Assembly (NCBI GenBank): GCA_026122225.1
Contig: JANEZZ010000733.1
Location: 1-64,000, forward strand
Reading direction: 5' to 3'
DNA: 64,000 nucleotides
Source of the DNA: Heloderma charlesbogerti
Taxonomy: Eukaryota; Chordata; Lepidosauria; Squamata; Helodermatidae
Position 1 is the first letter of the stretch. Every line of letters starts with the position of its first letter. Of the stretch, positions 31,701 to 42,596 are shown in pieces. The notes under the pieces were generated by a model. It was not told the origin of the DNA, ran no database searches, and worked only from the letters and a program-made list of their open reading frames with translations. Made by a program: the position numbers and the translations under genes.

Positions 31701-32004
31701 TCCATACTCCAGGAAATAAAGCCAGACTGCTCACTTGAGGGAATGATCTTAAAGGCAAAACTGAAGTACTTTGGCCACATCATGAGAAGACAGGATACCC
31801 TGGAGAAGATGCTGCTGCTAGGGCAAGTGGAAGGCAAAAGGAAGAGGGGCCGGCCAAGGGCAAGGTGGATGCATGATATTCTGGAGGTGACAGACTCGAC
31901 CTTGGGGGAGCTGGGGGTGGCGACGGCCGACAGGAAGCTCTGGTGTGGGCTGGTCCATGAAGTCACGAAGAGTCGGAAGTGACTGACCGAATAAACAACA
32001 ATAT
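28800..32004 (+). mobile_element. Near full-length RTE/BovB LINE (second lineage)
   Basis: About 3.2 kb, the usual BovB length. It has a 5' region with 'gtcgtggtgctggagcttgag', one broken ORF for endonuclease plus RT, and a short 3' end 'cgaataaacaacaa'. The coding part differs consistently from the other BovB pieces here (QEISRRLLLGRTAM versus HEIKRRLLLGRKAM; LLLGQVEGKRKRGRPRARW versus MLGKIEGKRRRGQQRMRW). It is therefore a separate BovB lineage in the same genome. No clear TSD could be fixed. Confidence 0.95.
29170..31982 (+). pseudogene. BovB ORF: endonuclease plus reverse transcriptase, broken
   Basis: Domain order: AP-endonuclease-like region (about 29,190-29,900, with 'ELKWTGMGHF' and 'ITGDWNAKVG'), linker, then RT (about 30,500-31,400) with FIDYSKAFD, GVRQGCILSP and the catalytic YADD at about 31,225, then the C-terminal block. 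Breaks: frameshifts near 29,470 and 30,080, stop TAA at 30,252, TGA at 30,829, TGA at 30,945 inside the SKAFD region, and TGA at 31,619 (an Arg CGA-to-TGA type change). A small deletion lies near 30,545. The catalytic residues survive but the polyprotein cannot be made. Confidence 0.92.
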
Positions 32005-32954
32005 AGCGCAGCCAACATGATGAGTCATTTTAGAACTCTTAGAACACAGATTTTTCTGCAAGTTCTCTAAAAATACTCGTAATTGGTAAGCCATTTCCAA
32101 GTGAAGCCACACCAAGTTCACCCATCACTGCTTCTGTTCTTCTTGTAGAAATGTGGTAATCCAAACTAAACTGCCTTGACCAGTTCCTAAGAGTAAAAAA
32201 ACCCACAGACATCTAAGAGCCTTGGCTTTAAATGGGCAAACTTAGTATAACTATAGTGGGAGGCCTACAGTGTCTTTCACTTTTTGATGTTGACTAACTT
32301 GAAGTGTCTAACCCGTTGGCGACTTCACTGTGGCATGTGATGTGGGGAAGCAATTTTTGTGTCATTAGCAGAAACTTGATAGAGTGTAAGATGCAATTTT
32401 CCTTGCCCCCATCACTTTGTATTTCTGAGCCAGCTTCAGCTTTCACTCTTCTTCAGGTAGACTCTCTCTGTGTGAATTTTTAATAAGGGTACAAAATAAA
32501 TCCCTGCACCATGGTCAGATCTCCACAGAGAAATGTCATTGGCTTGGATACATTCAAGCATTATAGCACCATAAGTCTGTTTGATGCAATGCAGTGGGTC
32601 TTTTGATCTTTTTGCTAGGGCGGAAGAGATTATTAAATAAAAGGGTGCCGTGTTCCATAACCAGTGTTTTGATATGCTGCTTGATGCTCAATAGGGTCAT
32701 CTCTTCACTTAGGTGTGGGCAGAAATGATGTTTTATTTTTCTCTTTTGTCCTGTCAATCCATTAACTGCTTAAACCATGGAAATGTGAAGCAAAATTCTT
32801 TCACATCTTTTGGTTCTTCTTATAGGAATGGGCAGCCTCAGTTCTGTTGAAACCAAAGGCGCAGAGGTTCTTTGCAGCCCCACTTGTGTTTTATAAGAAC
32901 GAGAACTCAGGAATGCAATTTCTCATTTAAGAGAGCAAGTGGAGGGAGGGCAAT
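32005..32954. other. Unrecognised sequence
   Basis: No gene or repeat family recognised over 950 bp. Confidence 0.5.
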
Positions 32955-33400
32955 GTCTGAGTGGGAAGGAATTATGTCATTGGCCCTGCTGGTGTAGTTG
33001 GCCCAGTCTATTTTAAAGAGCACCTCCAGGAATGCCACTCGACGAGATCAGCCTCGGAAGGCCTTCTGTCTGTCCCGTCAGCCCAGACATATAGGCTGGT
33101 GAGGACTAGGGAGAGGGCCTTTTCTGTGGTGGCCCCCACTCTGTGGAATTCCCTCCCTAGTGACCTCTGCCATGCCCCCTCTTTGATGAGCTTCTGCCGG
33201 GCTTTGAAAACCTGGCTGTTCAGGCGGGCATTTGGGGTGGGTTAGGGTTCTTTAGAGCAATGTTGTTTTGTTCAGTTGATTACGTAAATTTGTTGTATTT
33301 TGTGTTGTTATTTGTATTGTATGCCACCTAGAGTGACTAGGTAGCCGGCCAGATGGGCGGCTAAGAAATATAATACATAAATAAATAAATAAATATTATT
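32955..33400 (+). mobile_element. L2-like LINE 3' end
   Basis: C-terminal coding block followed by 'gatgggcggctaagaaatataat' and an (AAAT)n tail. The tail resembles those of the SINE family at 8,890 and the fragments at 6,640, 13,385 and 48,943. Confidence 0.85.
33060..33245 (+). pseudogene. L2-type ORF2 C-terminus
   Basis: The frame reads RAFSVVAPTLWNSLPSDL followed by FCRALKTWLFRRAF and a stop. This short block is typical of the extreme C-terminus of L2-clade LINE proteins. The RT and endonuclease are missing upstream, so this is a 5'-truncated copy. Confidence 0.85.
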
Positions 33401-33534
33401 GGAGCGGTTCCATGCTATTGTAGCAAAGTCAGTGTGAAAGTTTTCCCCAAATTCTGCCTAAAGTGGAATTTGGAATGTAATTACAGTTCTGCTCAGGCTG
33501 AACCATGGGGCAGTATGAAATGGTAGTCCTATGT

Positions 33535-33600
33535 AAACTAGGCCCATTCACATCAATGGATCTACTTTGTATAGGAGTAGCATTGGATACTGCCCCATGT
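33535..33600. mobile_element. Short MITE fragment
   Basis: 'ggcccattcacatcaatggatctactttgtataggagtagca' matches the middle and one end of the MITE at 57,105-57,265. Moderate resemblance only. Confidence 0.5.
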
Positions 33601-33910
33601 GCTGAAATTAGGGGAGTGTTGGCCGCACTACTTCTTGGTTTTCGATCTGCTTCTTTTTACGTTGCCATCCATCTCTTCGTAACTATAACATTACAGATGC
33701 CATGGATATTCTCATGCATTCATACAAAGATCAGAGTTGCCCCATGATAGATTTTGTAGTCTGCAGTAGATTACAGAACCCATCATACAAAGTGGGTATG
33801 AATGTCCAAGGTGACTAGCATCTCATATATGTGACAACATCTGGGGCATGCAGAACTCCAAAGATGACAGTGCAGCTGTGTGCCAATGGACTCTGATGGT
33901 TGAAAGGGAG

Positions 33911-34373
33911 GTTTTTTTTTAATACAAATTTTTATTGAATTTCAGTAATATTAACAAAGCAAAATAAAACATGACCAAACCAAAACAGAAACTAAAATAA
34001 AACAAATTCCATCAGGATTACATCTTCTTAACATATAGCAATGGGTATACAGAGGTCACAGGTAATTCTTGTCAGTGCTACTAGATATTTTATCAGATGG
34101 GCTCAGGATTATTCTTCATCTGTTTTCTTCCTTATAAAAGCCAAGGGGTTTTATAATGCGAGGGAATCAAATATTGATGTTCTGTTCTGTTTGTATATGC
34201 GATAAAGTCAAACCATATCGCATGGAATAAATCGAGTTTGCTTTGACCCCTGGCCACCTTCAACTTGTGCGATATTTTTTCCATTATGGCAATTTGCCAG
34301 ACCATGGCATACCAATAATCTAATCCCTGGAAGGCAAATCCCTTCCAAAAACTACCTATCGTGGATCTGGCAG
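33911..34373 (-). mobile_element. L1-like LINE 3' end with 10-bp TSD
   Basis: The plus strand begins with a T run and 'tttttattg' (minus-strand AATAAA and A tail). The minus strand encodes an L1-type ORF2 C-terminus (AIWFDFIAYTNR region). TSD TGAAAGGGAG at 33901-33910 and 34374-34383. Confidence 0.85.
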
Positions 34374-34383
34374 TGAAAGGGAG

Positions 34384-34734
34384 TTTTGTAGAAATCGATG
34401 GCCCTTAAAATATTCACCGTCTGCCACAGAGGAATTCCATCTGGGTTATCCCTCACCCTCTGCTTCTGTTTCAAAGCCAAATGAGGCAGCTGGGATCAGC
34501 TGCCCAGAAGAAATTATATTGTAGTTGTATTGCAACAGCACATGTCGCCTCTCATGTTGGCTCTGCGTCTGTCTTCCAAATGTGGGATAAGAGCATTGCA
34601 ACAACCAGGATAGGAGCAGGGAAATGGGCTCACAGCAGCAATTTGCCCCTGTGAACAGGAAGAGTTAAATTGTGTCTCTGCACCAGGGAATTCCAGTGCG
34701 GTGTTTTCAAGGTCCCCAGTTCAGTTCTTTGGGA
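34384..34734. other. Unrecognised sequence
   Basis: I see no gene or repeat family. Confidence 0.5.
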
Positions 34735-35121
34735 GAAAGAAGAATGGATGCTTTCGAACTGTGGTGTTGGAGAAGACTCTTATGAGCCCCCTGGACTGCA
34801 AGGAGGTCAAATCAGTCAATCCTAAAGGCAATCAACCCTGACTGCTCATTGGAAGGACAGATACTGAAGCTGAAATGCAAATATTTTGGCCACCTAATGC
34901 AAGGAGAAAACTCCCTGGAAAAGACCCTGATGCTGGGAAAGACTGAAGGCAAAAGGAGAAGGGGACGGCAGAGGATGAGATGGCTAGATAGCATCACCGA
35001 TGCAATGAATATGAACTTGAGCACACTCCAGGAGAGAGGAAGGCCTGGCGTGCTATGGTCCATGGGGTCACGAAGAGTCGGACATGGCTTAACAACTGAA
35101 CAACAACAACAACAACAACAC
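34735..35121 (+). mobile_element. BovB LINE 3' end
   Basis: It encodes MDAFELWCWRRLL (with TGA soon after), then KYFGHLMQGENSLEKTLMLG and RRRGRQRMRWLD, and ends in a (CAA)n tail at about 35,098-35,121. Mammal-like BovB subtype. About 16 codons near 35,030 are deleted relative to sister copies. Confidence 0.93.
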
Positions 35122-35827
35122 AAAATGGTAGTGTGTGGGGCACAGTTAGGAAGGAGCTCTGTGTGCCTCTCACCTAGAGACTGGGCTACTAAGCCAAACA
35201 CAGCCAGTCTTGCAGCCATGTACAAGTGACCCATGAGGGGTTGAAAAGGCCACTTTGTTTTTGCTGTCTCCCTGGGTGTAAACAGAGAGAGGTCAAGTGT
35301 ACAACACATGACTGGTGGGATGTGTTTGGATGGGCATGCCACCCCTGACAGTGAGTGGACCAGGCCTCAGTGACAGGGGTCCAATGGTAGATTGCCCCTT
35401 TTCAGGGATTTGGCAATGTACAGTTTTCCCCTCTCCACACATATCACTTGTCCTAATGACAGACATTGCCCAAGTTTATAATAAAGCTGGATTCAATATA
35501 TATTAATAAAATATTGTATTTCTAAATCACCTTGAAGCAGCCAGTTGTATACAGGTAAAACAGACAGTGCCCTGCCTTCCAATGTAATAAAGAGAGCTCC
35601 TGTGATGCTATGGAATCTTCAGCAACATTTTGGGAGGGAAGTGTCCATTTTACAATGGTGACAAACTATATTTGTGAAGGAAGTAGGTTGGTTTCATGTT
35701 GGGAAAACCTGGAGAAAACGAGGGTCCATTCGCCATTTGCAAGAAATGGGTTGGTGGGGGACAGATCCCACGAAGTATCAATAGTTATTCACTCTCAATA
35801 AATGGGAATTATACAGCAGCAGGAACA
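35122..35827. other. Unrecognised sequence
   Basis: I see no gene or repeat family. Confidence 0.5.
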
Positions 35828-35935
35828 TTGAGCACACTCCGGGAGAGAGCGGAGGACAGGAAGGCCTGGCGTGCTATGGTCCATGGGGTCACGAAGAGTC
35901 GGACACGACTTAATGACTGAACAAACAACAAACTG
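35828..35935 (+). mobile_element. BovB LINE, last 108 bp
   Basis: It contains STLRERAEDRKAWRAMVHG and KSRTRLND, followed by an AACAAACAACAA tail. Severely 5'-truncated. Confidence 0.92.
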
Positions 35936-35962
35936 TGTTGCATATAGCCTCTATGTTGCTTA

Positions 35963-36379
35963 GTGCATAATCCTTTCCAGATAGTCACCAGGCTCTGAAA
36001 TTGGAGGCTGCTGACTATCCTGTGCAGGGCGCCCCGCCTGGAGTACAGAGGGGATCCTCTCTTCCGTGCTCTGGCTGCCCTGCATTTTTGCCTAGATGGG
36101 TGATTTTGCTCGACTAGCCGTGGCTTCTGGGAAGGGGAGGGAACGGCCTGGAGACCCGACAGGAAGCTGCGTAATGCAGGTTCCACAGTCTCCTCCCTTC
36201 CCCACCCCTGGGACCACATCCTTTTCCTCGTCTCTGTGCTCCATTTCTGATACATAGCAGGCATGAAGAGAACCGCACCGTGGGGCAGGGAAGTGCAGTT
36301 TCTGGGAATCCTTGGTTCCCAGAAACCAAAAAATCCTGTGGCCCTCTAGAGAGTGTCTGGTGGCCATAGGATTGCTCCC
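35963..36379. mobile_element. Long Harbinger-like MITE
   Basis: Left end GTGCATAATCC, right end GGATTGCTCCC. The interior block order is as at 63,404-63,834 ('agtcaccaggctctgaaattggaggctg', then 'cctgca', then 'ggccataggattgctccc'). Flanking triplets do not match. Confidence 0.75.
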
Positions 36380-36555
36380 TCCATATGTTTAAGTATGTTT
36401 AATCCCTGATGACCAATGCTCCTGGCCCAATGACTGAAATGCTCTAGAACGGAGGTTTTTTTAATCATAGCTGTTCACAATGGCTTACCTTCCCGAAACA
36501 TATTTGACATCACACTATTGTTTCCTGAACTCATAGGGATATGAGGGGGTGGATT
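36380..36555. other. Unrecognised spacer
   Basis: Nothing recognised. Confidence 0.5.
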
Positions 36556-36883
36556 CAGATGCGTATTTCTGGACAGGACATGTGCCTACCCACGAGTCCA
36601 TGCTATTTCTGTGTTTATCAGTAAATCTTTAAATGCAGTAAATCTGCATGAAAATCCGCATTGAAATATATATGTAAATACACATTTTTATATGTAATTT
36701 TCCTCTCAAAATACGCATTTCTAAAATGTTTCTGAATAATACATTTTTATGTGTGTTTTTTGTGGTTAGAACTGCGTCAAACACCAGCGGATAACTGTGT
36801 TCTGAATATTAGTCTGGGAGATGCAGATCAAGTCTGTTAGTATTGGAATTCACAAATAATGAATTCCTCAAGCATCCCTGTAA
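36556..36883. mobile_element. Possible TAGGGATG-family MITE, subtype B
   Basis: The right end 'aagcatccctg' and the interior of 'aaatacgcattt', 'atacacattttt' repeats resemble subtype B copies. The left boundary is uncertain. Confidence 0.45.
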
Positions 36884-37981
36884 ACTCTCTGTCTCTCTGT
36901 GTGTGTATCACCCAGCCTTGGACTTTCTTTCAGATTATTTGGTAGTCCAATAAAGAAGATGCACAGATTTTATAATTTTTAAAGTAAAATTATTTTGAAA
37001 TAAGAAACAGAAAGAAAGTAGGGAGAGGAAGGAAAACACATTTATATGTTTGTTCAGTTAACAAATGTTATATGGTTTGTAGTATTTCAAGCTTAAATCG
37101 CTGAATCCTTACTGTGAAACAATAAAAGCCTTTAATCACAGATTGAAATCCTCTGTGTGGTTGGCGAAGAACTGCAATCTTTTTGCTCTTGTCTTTTTGA
37201 TCAGCTTTATTCAAACGGTGGCTTGTTTGATCGTGCGAACTGGCCCATTCTCTAGAATAGAACGCTTCTGCCTTCTCTTCTTCCTTCTCCTATAATGCAT
37301 TAAAGTAATCTCCAGCAGGCTGTAAAATCTGTCCTAAAATGCATTCTAATTTATGTTGTTTTGTTTATTGTTGATACTTCATTTAACATTTTTAGAATTA
37401 ATTTTAGATGAGTTAATTATTCATTTTAGTCTCATTTGACCTATTGGTCAGTACACTGCTACCATTTACATCTTGTTTTGTTCCTGATGGATGTGTATAT
37501 TGAGCAGTAGTAGATGGTACCATAGGGCAACATTAAGGCTCAAACAAAATGCGTACTGCCCAACCCATCAGAAAGGGAGAGAAAGGGACACGAGAAAGAG
37601 AATATCAGTTCATCTCACGAATGCCCCAGCTCTGTTGCCGCAAATAACCGTGTTTTCAGCAACTTCAAAGTAAGAGTGTGCAAGTATAAAAGTTTTTACC
37701 CAATGTAATTTTGAGAACACTTGAGCAATTGGCTATAAAACTGCCCCAGTTAAAATTGATAGATTGTTGACAGTATTAAAATTCCTTTTGTACTGAAGGT
37801 CAAAATGGGACTTTTCTGGCAATAGCGCTCAAGGTATTAATTGATGAATGGGTGTGTGGAATGATTTAATTAATTAGTGTGTGTGTGTTTGTGATTGTGA
37901 ATTGGTTTCAGTCAATGACATTCGTTGTTGGGAACAGTTTTGATCCAATGGATGGAGAGATGGTGTGCAGTCCCCTCCACC
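36884..37981. other. Unrecognised AT-rich sequence
   Basis: It contains a (GT)n run at about 37,878-37,889. No gene recognised. Confidence 0.5.
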
Positions 37982-38385
37982 CTAGGGATGTCTGTCACTG
38001 TGGAATCCTTCCCTTTGGGAGCTCGACAGACTTCCAGTGAGCACCTCACTCAACTTGCTCCTCCGGGCTGAACTGTGGGGCTTTTCCCCAAATCTGGGAA
38101 CTTTCCCCATTTTTTAAAACATTATGTAAATAGAAATGTGTGCAAATTACAGGGCTGCAAATTGCGTGATCTGTGCACATTTCGGCCACAAATTGGGTAA
38201 ATCACACAAATTGCACTCTGCAATTTGTGCAAATTTCTTTATTTACAGAAATTTAAAAAATCTGGAAAAATCTGCAATGCAGTTGGGCCAGCTCATGGGG
38301 GAACACGCAGAAGTCTGGGGGGCCGAGCTGATGAAAGCTCAGTGAGCTCCACCCCTCCCAGACGGATTCCTCCAACATCCCCTGC
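37982..38385. mobile_element. Probable TAGGGATG-family MITE
   Basis: Left end TAGGGATGTCTGTCAC; right end 'caacatccc' at about 38,374-38,382. The interior 'gtgcaaattac', 'aatttgtgcaaatttc' repeats resemble 44,783-45,110. Confidence 0.55.
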
Positions 38386-38554
38386 TCCACCCTGCCACAG
38401 ACCAGTTGAGCAGCCTCAGCACTTCACATTCACACCACTGCTTTGTTCTCCCTCGTGAAAAATAAGAATTCTATTGACCTGCCTTGCAGAGTTGTGCCTA
38501 GAGCAGAACAAAGTGAAGATTGTAGGCTGATTCTCAGGTTCAAGGTTCTGTACC

Positions 38555-38693
38555 ATATTGAGGGAAGGGACCATAGTCAGCACATGCTTGGCATGCAGAA
38601 TTCCCATGTTCAATCCTTGGCATCTCTTAACTAGAGATGACATAGCAGATGATGGGAAAGGCCTGAGATCCTGCAGACTAGACCAGGGGTACA
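38555..38693 (+). mobile_element. tRNA-derived SINE, truncated by a hAT insertion
   Basis: Head 'ggaccatagtcagcacatgcttggcatgcag' with B box-like 'gttcaatcc', then the body 'gacctgagatcctgcagactagac'. The hAT at 38,694 begins exactly where the body is cut. Confidence 0.78.
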
Positions 38694-38875
38694 GAGTCTC
38701 AAGCCTGGTGGCCAAATCCAGTCTGTCTGGGGTCCCAATCCAGCTCTCTGGCATTCCCCAGAAGGCCATGCTCCCATCCCCTGCCCCTGCCCCCTTTTCC
38801 TTACCACCAGTTATTGCAGCTTTTGCAGCCCGCCCATCACAACTCTAAAAGATTGAAATGCCTCTCCTAAGAAAG
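38694..38875. mobile_element. hAT fragment, related to 5,487-5,842
   Basis: The left end CAGGGGTACAGAG and 'ggccaaatccagtctg...ggggtcccaa' match, in reverse, the right part of the element at 5,487. The far end is missing; a LINE fragment follows. Confidence 0.75.
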
Positions 38876-39092
38876 TAAGAACATAAGAAGAGCTATGCTG
38901 GATCAGACCAAGGGTCCATCTAGTCCTGTTCACACAGTGGCCAACCAGCTGCCCATGGGAAACTCACAAGCAGTACATGAGTGCAACAGCACCCTCCCAC
39001 CCATGTTCCCCAGCAACTGGTATACATAGGCTCACTTCCTCTGGTACTGGAAGTAGCACATACCATCAAGACTAGTAGCCATTGATGGCTAT
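38876..39092 (-). mobile_element. CR1-clade-like LINE 3' end
   Basis: Plus strand begins 'aagaacataagaagagctatgctggatcagaccaagggtcc'. The rest is the inverse of the block at 12,880-13,265 ('caccctcccacccatgttcccagcaactgg'). Confidence 0.8.
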
Positions 39093-39095
39093 TAA

Positions 39096-39365
39096 GCCTA
39101 AGGCTTAGTTACCAGTGAGGCCTAAGGCTTAGTTATCAGTGAGGCCTAAGGCTTTGTTACCAGCGAGGCCTAAGGCTTAGTTACCAGTGAGGCCTAAGGC
39201 TTAGTTATCAGTGAGGCCTAAGGCTTTGTTACCAGTGAGGCCTAAGGCTTAGTTACTAGTGTTGCCTAAGGCTTGGTTACTAGTGAGGCCTAGCTACTAG
39301 TGAGGCCTAAGCCTTTGTTACTAGTGAGGCCTAGGCTTAGTTACTAGTGAGGCCTAAGGCTTCAT
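39096..39365. repeat. 24-bp minisatellite, about 11 units
   Basis: Unit 'gaggcctaaggcttagttaccagt', exact 24-bp period over the first units, with later units losing a few bases. Units alternate between CTTAGTT and CTTTGTT variants in a higher-order pattern (A, A', B repeated). It starts directly at the edge of the LINE fragment. Confidence 0.95.
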
Positions 39366-39583
39366 TAGAACTTTGTGACCTATGAAGCCAAATGCTGCCA
39401 GTGCGGTCATGTATGTAACGTAGCTGTTTGATACCCCACTTCCTCCTCACAGTCCCAGACCTTTGGTAGGAAAAACCAAAGAATTGAGTTCCTGGTCAGA
39501 AATAGGCCTGGGCTGTGTAGGACTTGGTGGGTCACAAGTCTTTGCTTTATTGTGGCCAAAATATGGACATGGGGTGAGGCTAC
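39366..39583. other. Unrecognised spacer
   Basis: Nothing recognised. Confidence 0.5.
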
Positions 39584-39987
39584 TAGGGAGAAATTAATTT
39601 CAGTTCATTTCTGATCAGGTTTTACCCAGTTTGCACTTTTTGGACCGAACACGGACTCAGATGCATTCCGAGCTTGCAATATGAGTCGTAGATCCAAACA
39701 AATGCATTCAACAGCATGCATACATTTTAAAAATGCACATGACAAAAGTGTGTACTTCTGAAAAATGCACAGAAATGTGCTTTAATCACTGGGAGAAGAA
39801 GGCGTACATTTAAAAGATGCACACAGTTGATACATACATTTGAAAAAATGCACACGAAAATACGGACGGATTTTCATGGGAAAAGAAAGAAAGCTCACAA
39901 AATGATATAAATTCGAGTCAGAACAAGCTTTGAGATGGAATTTGGAGAACATCACTGAGCTCATGTTTTGCTGATTCACACATCACA
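39584..39987. mobile_element. TAGGGATG-family MITE, subtype B
   Basis: It begins TAGGGAGAAATTAATTTCAG, the inverse of the right end of 691-963. Interior has 'aaatgcacatgac', 'gaaaaatgcacacgaaaat' repeats. The right end near 'cacacatcac' is approximate. Confidence 0.65.
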
Positions 39988-40038
39988 GGTAGGAAAGCTC
40001 CAATTTCCATTGATTTCTATCAGGGAAAACAAATAGGT

Positions 40039-40434
40039 CAGACTTTCCCAACCTGGTGTATTCCAGGTATTTTGACGATGATTCCCAGCATTCCTGATGA
40101 AGAAGTGGGAGACAGGCTCCAGTGCTCGAGAAAACAAAATGTATTGTGCTCTACGTGTTCCGGAATAATTCTTTCTTCAGGAGCTGTTAAAAACCATTTT
40201 GCCCAATGGCTTTTAACAGCTCCTGAAGAAGGAAATACTCCAGAACACGTAGAGCAAAATGCATTGTTGTTTCTCAAGCACCAGAGTCTGTCTCCCCCTT
40301 CTTCATCGTTAGTCCATGGTGCTCTTTCCCTCTTCACTTCTACTTCCAGCATTCCTGAGCACTGACCATGCTGGCTGGAGCTGATGGGAACTGCAGTCAA
40401 AAGCATTGGAAGGGCAACAGGTTGGGGAAAACTG
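40039..40434. mobile_element. hAT MITE containing another foldback
   Basis: Ends CAGACTTTCCCAACCTGG and (inverse) CAGTTTTCCCCAACCTG. Flanks AAATAGGT (40031-40038) and GAACAGGT (40435-40442) match at 6 of 8. The interior is occupied by the foldback at 40,096. Confidence 0.82.
40096..40307. mobile_element. Nested foldback element, 212 bp
   Basis: Arms of about 95 bp: 'gatgaagaagtgggagacag' at the left and its inverse at the right end. They meet around 40,203 ('aggagctgttaaaaaccattttg' / 'aatggcttttaacagctcct'). No clear TSD. Confidence 0.8.
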
Positions 40435-41227
40435 GAACAGGTTGTAGTTGGTAGGAGAGGCGAAACCTGGGACAGGCCAAGGACAAATTAGCGCCCCCTC
40501 TGGTCGTGTGACTTAAGTGCATCACTTCTGATTTGCTCCTGTTTGTGAATGGCTGCTTATTACTCCTATTATAAAATGTAAAGTGCTGTATTGGGGGACA
40601 GGGCAAAACTTGGCCCTGTCCTTTGGAGGCCTGGCCATACACTGTCATTGAAAGGGATCCTGTGCAGGGAAGTGCCACATGCTTCCCTTGCAGGTCTTTG
40701 CAATACGTCTGCATCCTCTTTCCATTCCAGTTATGGTGGACATTTAGCTAATATATGATGAAAAGGAATTGGCCATGTCATTCAAGGAAGTGGCCAGAAT
40801 TCAGCTGGTGTGTACTGGTGATGTCACGTAGACTTTTAAGCACAAATTGCAAGCTAAACTCCCCCCACTGTTGAAACCCCAGCATTCAAGAGATGGGCTC
40901 ATGTTTTTCTACTCCTCTTTAGATTGATTGCACTCTTCGTTTTTATAGTCATCACAATAATGCTTTTGGATTGAAACATTTACATGGAATCGTTTCTTCT
41001 GCACAAGTTTTTGTAAAATGCCAAATTTAGTTTATATTGAACTGGCAAACGCGTCAAAAAGCACATTGCCTTTTTGATAGCAAATCATCCCATCTGGATT
41101 CTTCTATTGAATTAAAGGTCATGCTTGTTTTTCAAACAGTTGCATAAATGTTCAAAGGACATGGAGACACAAATGTCTTGTGGAAATTCTTCCCAGAGAG
41201 TTTACATTATAGGCAAGTGGTATAGAA
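40435..41227. other. Unrecognised sequence
   Basis: I see no gene or repeat family. Confidence 0.5.
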
Positions 41228-41232
41228 TTATG

Positions 41233-41780
41233 TGTGAGGGTTGGATCTGAGCCCATAGAGTCCCAAAGCAGCTCTGATTCTGAGGAGGAGATACAATCCG
41301 TGGGAGAGGAACTCTCTCAGATTTCAGAGGCACAGCTGGAGGGGGAGTCCCCCCCACTTACATTCCTGGGAGCCGACAGTGACCTTGGCATGGAAAGGGA
41401 GGGACAACTTGAGCTCTTAGACGTGAGGCACAGGCACAGGCACAAGCAAGAGGTTGCAGGAGCTGAGCTTAGGTACTCAGCTCGATTGGCTCGACGTCAA
41501 CAGCTGCACCCTGAGGCCTCACAGGGGAGGGGGAGAATTTCCCCTCCTACTCCTTAAGTTCAGAGAGTTGCTGCGCTTTTCCCCAAACGGAGACCAACTG
41601 ATGTCCTAACTCTTAGAAACCCCTAGTAGGCCGTTCCTTTGTATTTCCCCCAAGTTCTCAGGCAATTAAAGCCTTGGAATTAAAGCTGAATGGAATTAAA
41701 GCCTTGAAAAGCAGCCCTTCTGTCTGAGTGTTGATTCTGGCTATTGGAGGATTCAGAAGGCAACAGGGGCAGTCCTGACA
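41233..41780 (+). repeat. Solo LTR, 548 bp, perfect 5-bp TSD
   Basis: Starts TGTGAGGG, ends CCTGACA, with TTATG at 41228-41232 and 41781-41785. Terminal bases TGT...ACA are inverted. 'caattaaagcc' blocks in the right half may supply the polyadenylation signal. Internal sequence of the parent element is absent, so it is a recombination product. A 5-bp TSD fits Ty3/Gypsy elements or some ERVs; I cannot tell which. Confidence 0.9.
41234..41557 (+). other. Open frame inside the solo LTR
   Basis: A frame of 107 codons runs through much of the LTR: acidic, serine-rich first half (SSDSEEEIQS) and a basic end (RYSARLARRQQ). It has no homologue I recognise. It may be the C-terminal coding end of the parent element's polyprotein overlapping the LTR, or chance. 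Not called a gene. Confidence 0.4.
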
Positions 41781-41785
41781 TTATG

Positions 41786-42034
41786 TAATCGGAAGAAGCA
41801 TATTCTGTGGCTGGGAATGAATTATTTTTATTTGTTCATATTTTGCAGTGATTGTGTAGAGGCAGACGGCCACAAACTGTGACCCATGGGATGGGTTGGG
41901 GTGAAATGTTTAAGTAAAAACTCCTGACTACTTGGAGGCTGCGTTGCACATTATCAGAGAGGCATAATTCCTCCTTTCTTTACCTGGATGACATGCTGCA
42001 AAGTTTGAGTTACCAGCTCATGTGGGATAGATAG
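41786..42034. other. Unrecognised spacer
   Basis: Nothing recognised. Confidence 0.5.
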
Positions 42035-42143
42035 ATCTCAATGGACATCACCATTCCATCAAGTCCAACCCCCCACCCAGGGGGTTGGCCTCGATGGCCT
42101 TGTAGGCCCCTTCCAACCCTACTATTCTATGATTCTATGATTC
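42035..42143 (+). mobile_element. CR1 LINE 3' end, short
   Basis: 'ggggttggcctcgatggccttgtaggccccttccaaccc' followed by ATTCTATG repeats, the CR1 tail. Confidence 0.9.
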
Positions 42144-42596
42144 AAATCAGTGCAGGGCTAGTGGTGGCGATGTGAGAGCTTGACACATGATCTACCTGTC
42201 GCATGTAATTCTGTATGCTGCATAACTGATGATAACCACTTTAGACATCTCCATTGGAGGGGAAGAGAGGTGTATGCATATTTTGACATATTACATTGTA
42301 TATTCATATATAAATAAATTTGTGTTAGATTTGAATCCTTCTCCATTGTTGTTGTTGTCGTCATCGTCATTCTTAATTTTTGCAAGTGTGGGGCCGGACC
42401 ATGGCAGAGTTAAGCAGAAGGGAAACATGCCAACATTGTCCAGTGCATAGGCTCCTATATTTCGTACTTTGCAAACTGTCAAGGGTGCTTGTTGTAGGAA
42501 AGACCCTATATATTTTAAAGGTATTCCCTCTAAAGGTAGCCATGCAAAATGTATACAATGCAACAAAGAGAAAGAAAGCTTGGTTGTAATAATGAA
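42144..42596. other. Unrecognised sequence
   Basis: I see no gene; a short TGT/GTC-rich run lies at about 42,343-42,370. Confidence 0.5.

Noticed and set aside
39096..39365. CRISPR-like array
   Set aside because: Units are contiguous 24-bp tandem repeats with no unique spacers, in vertebrate DNA.
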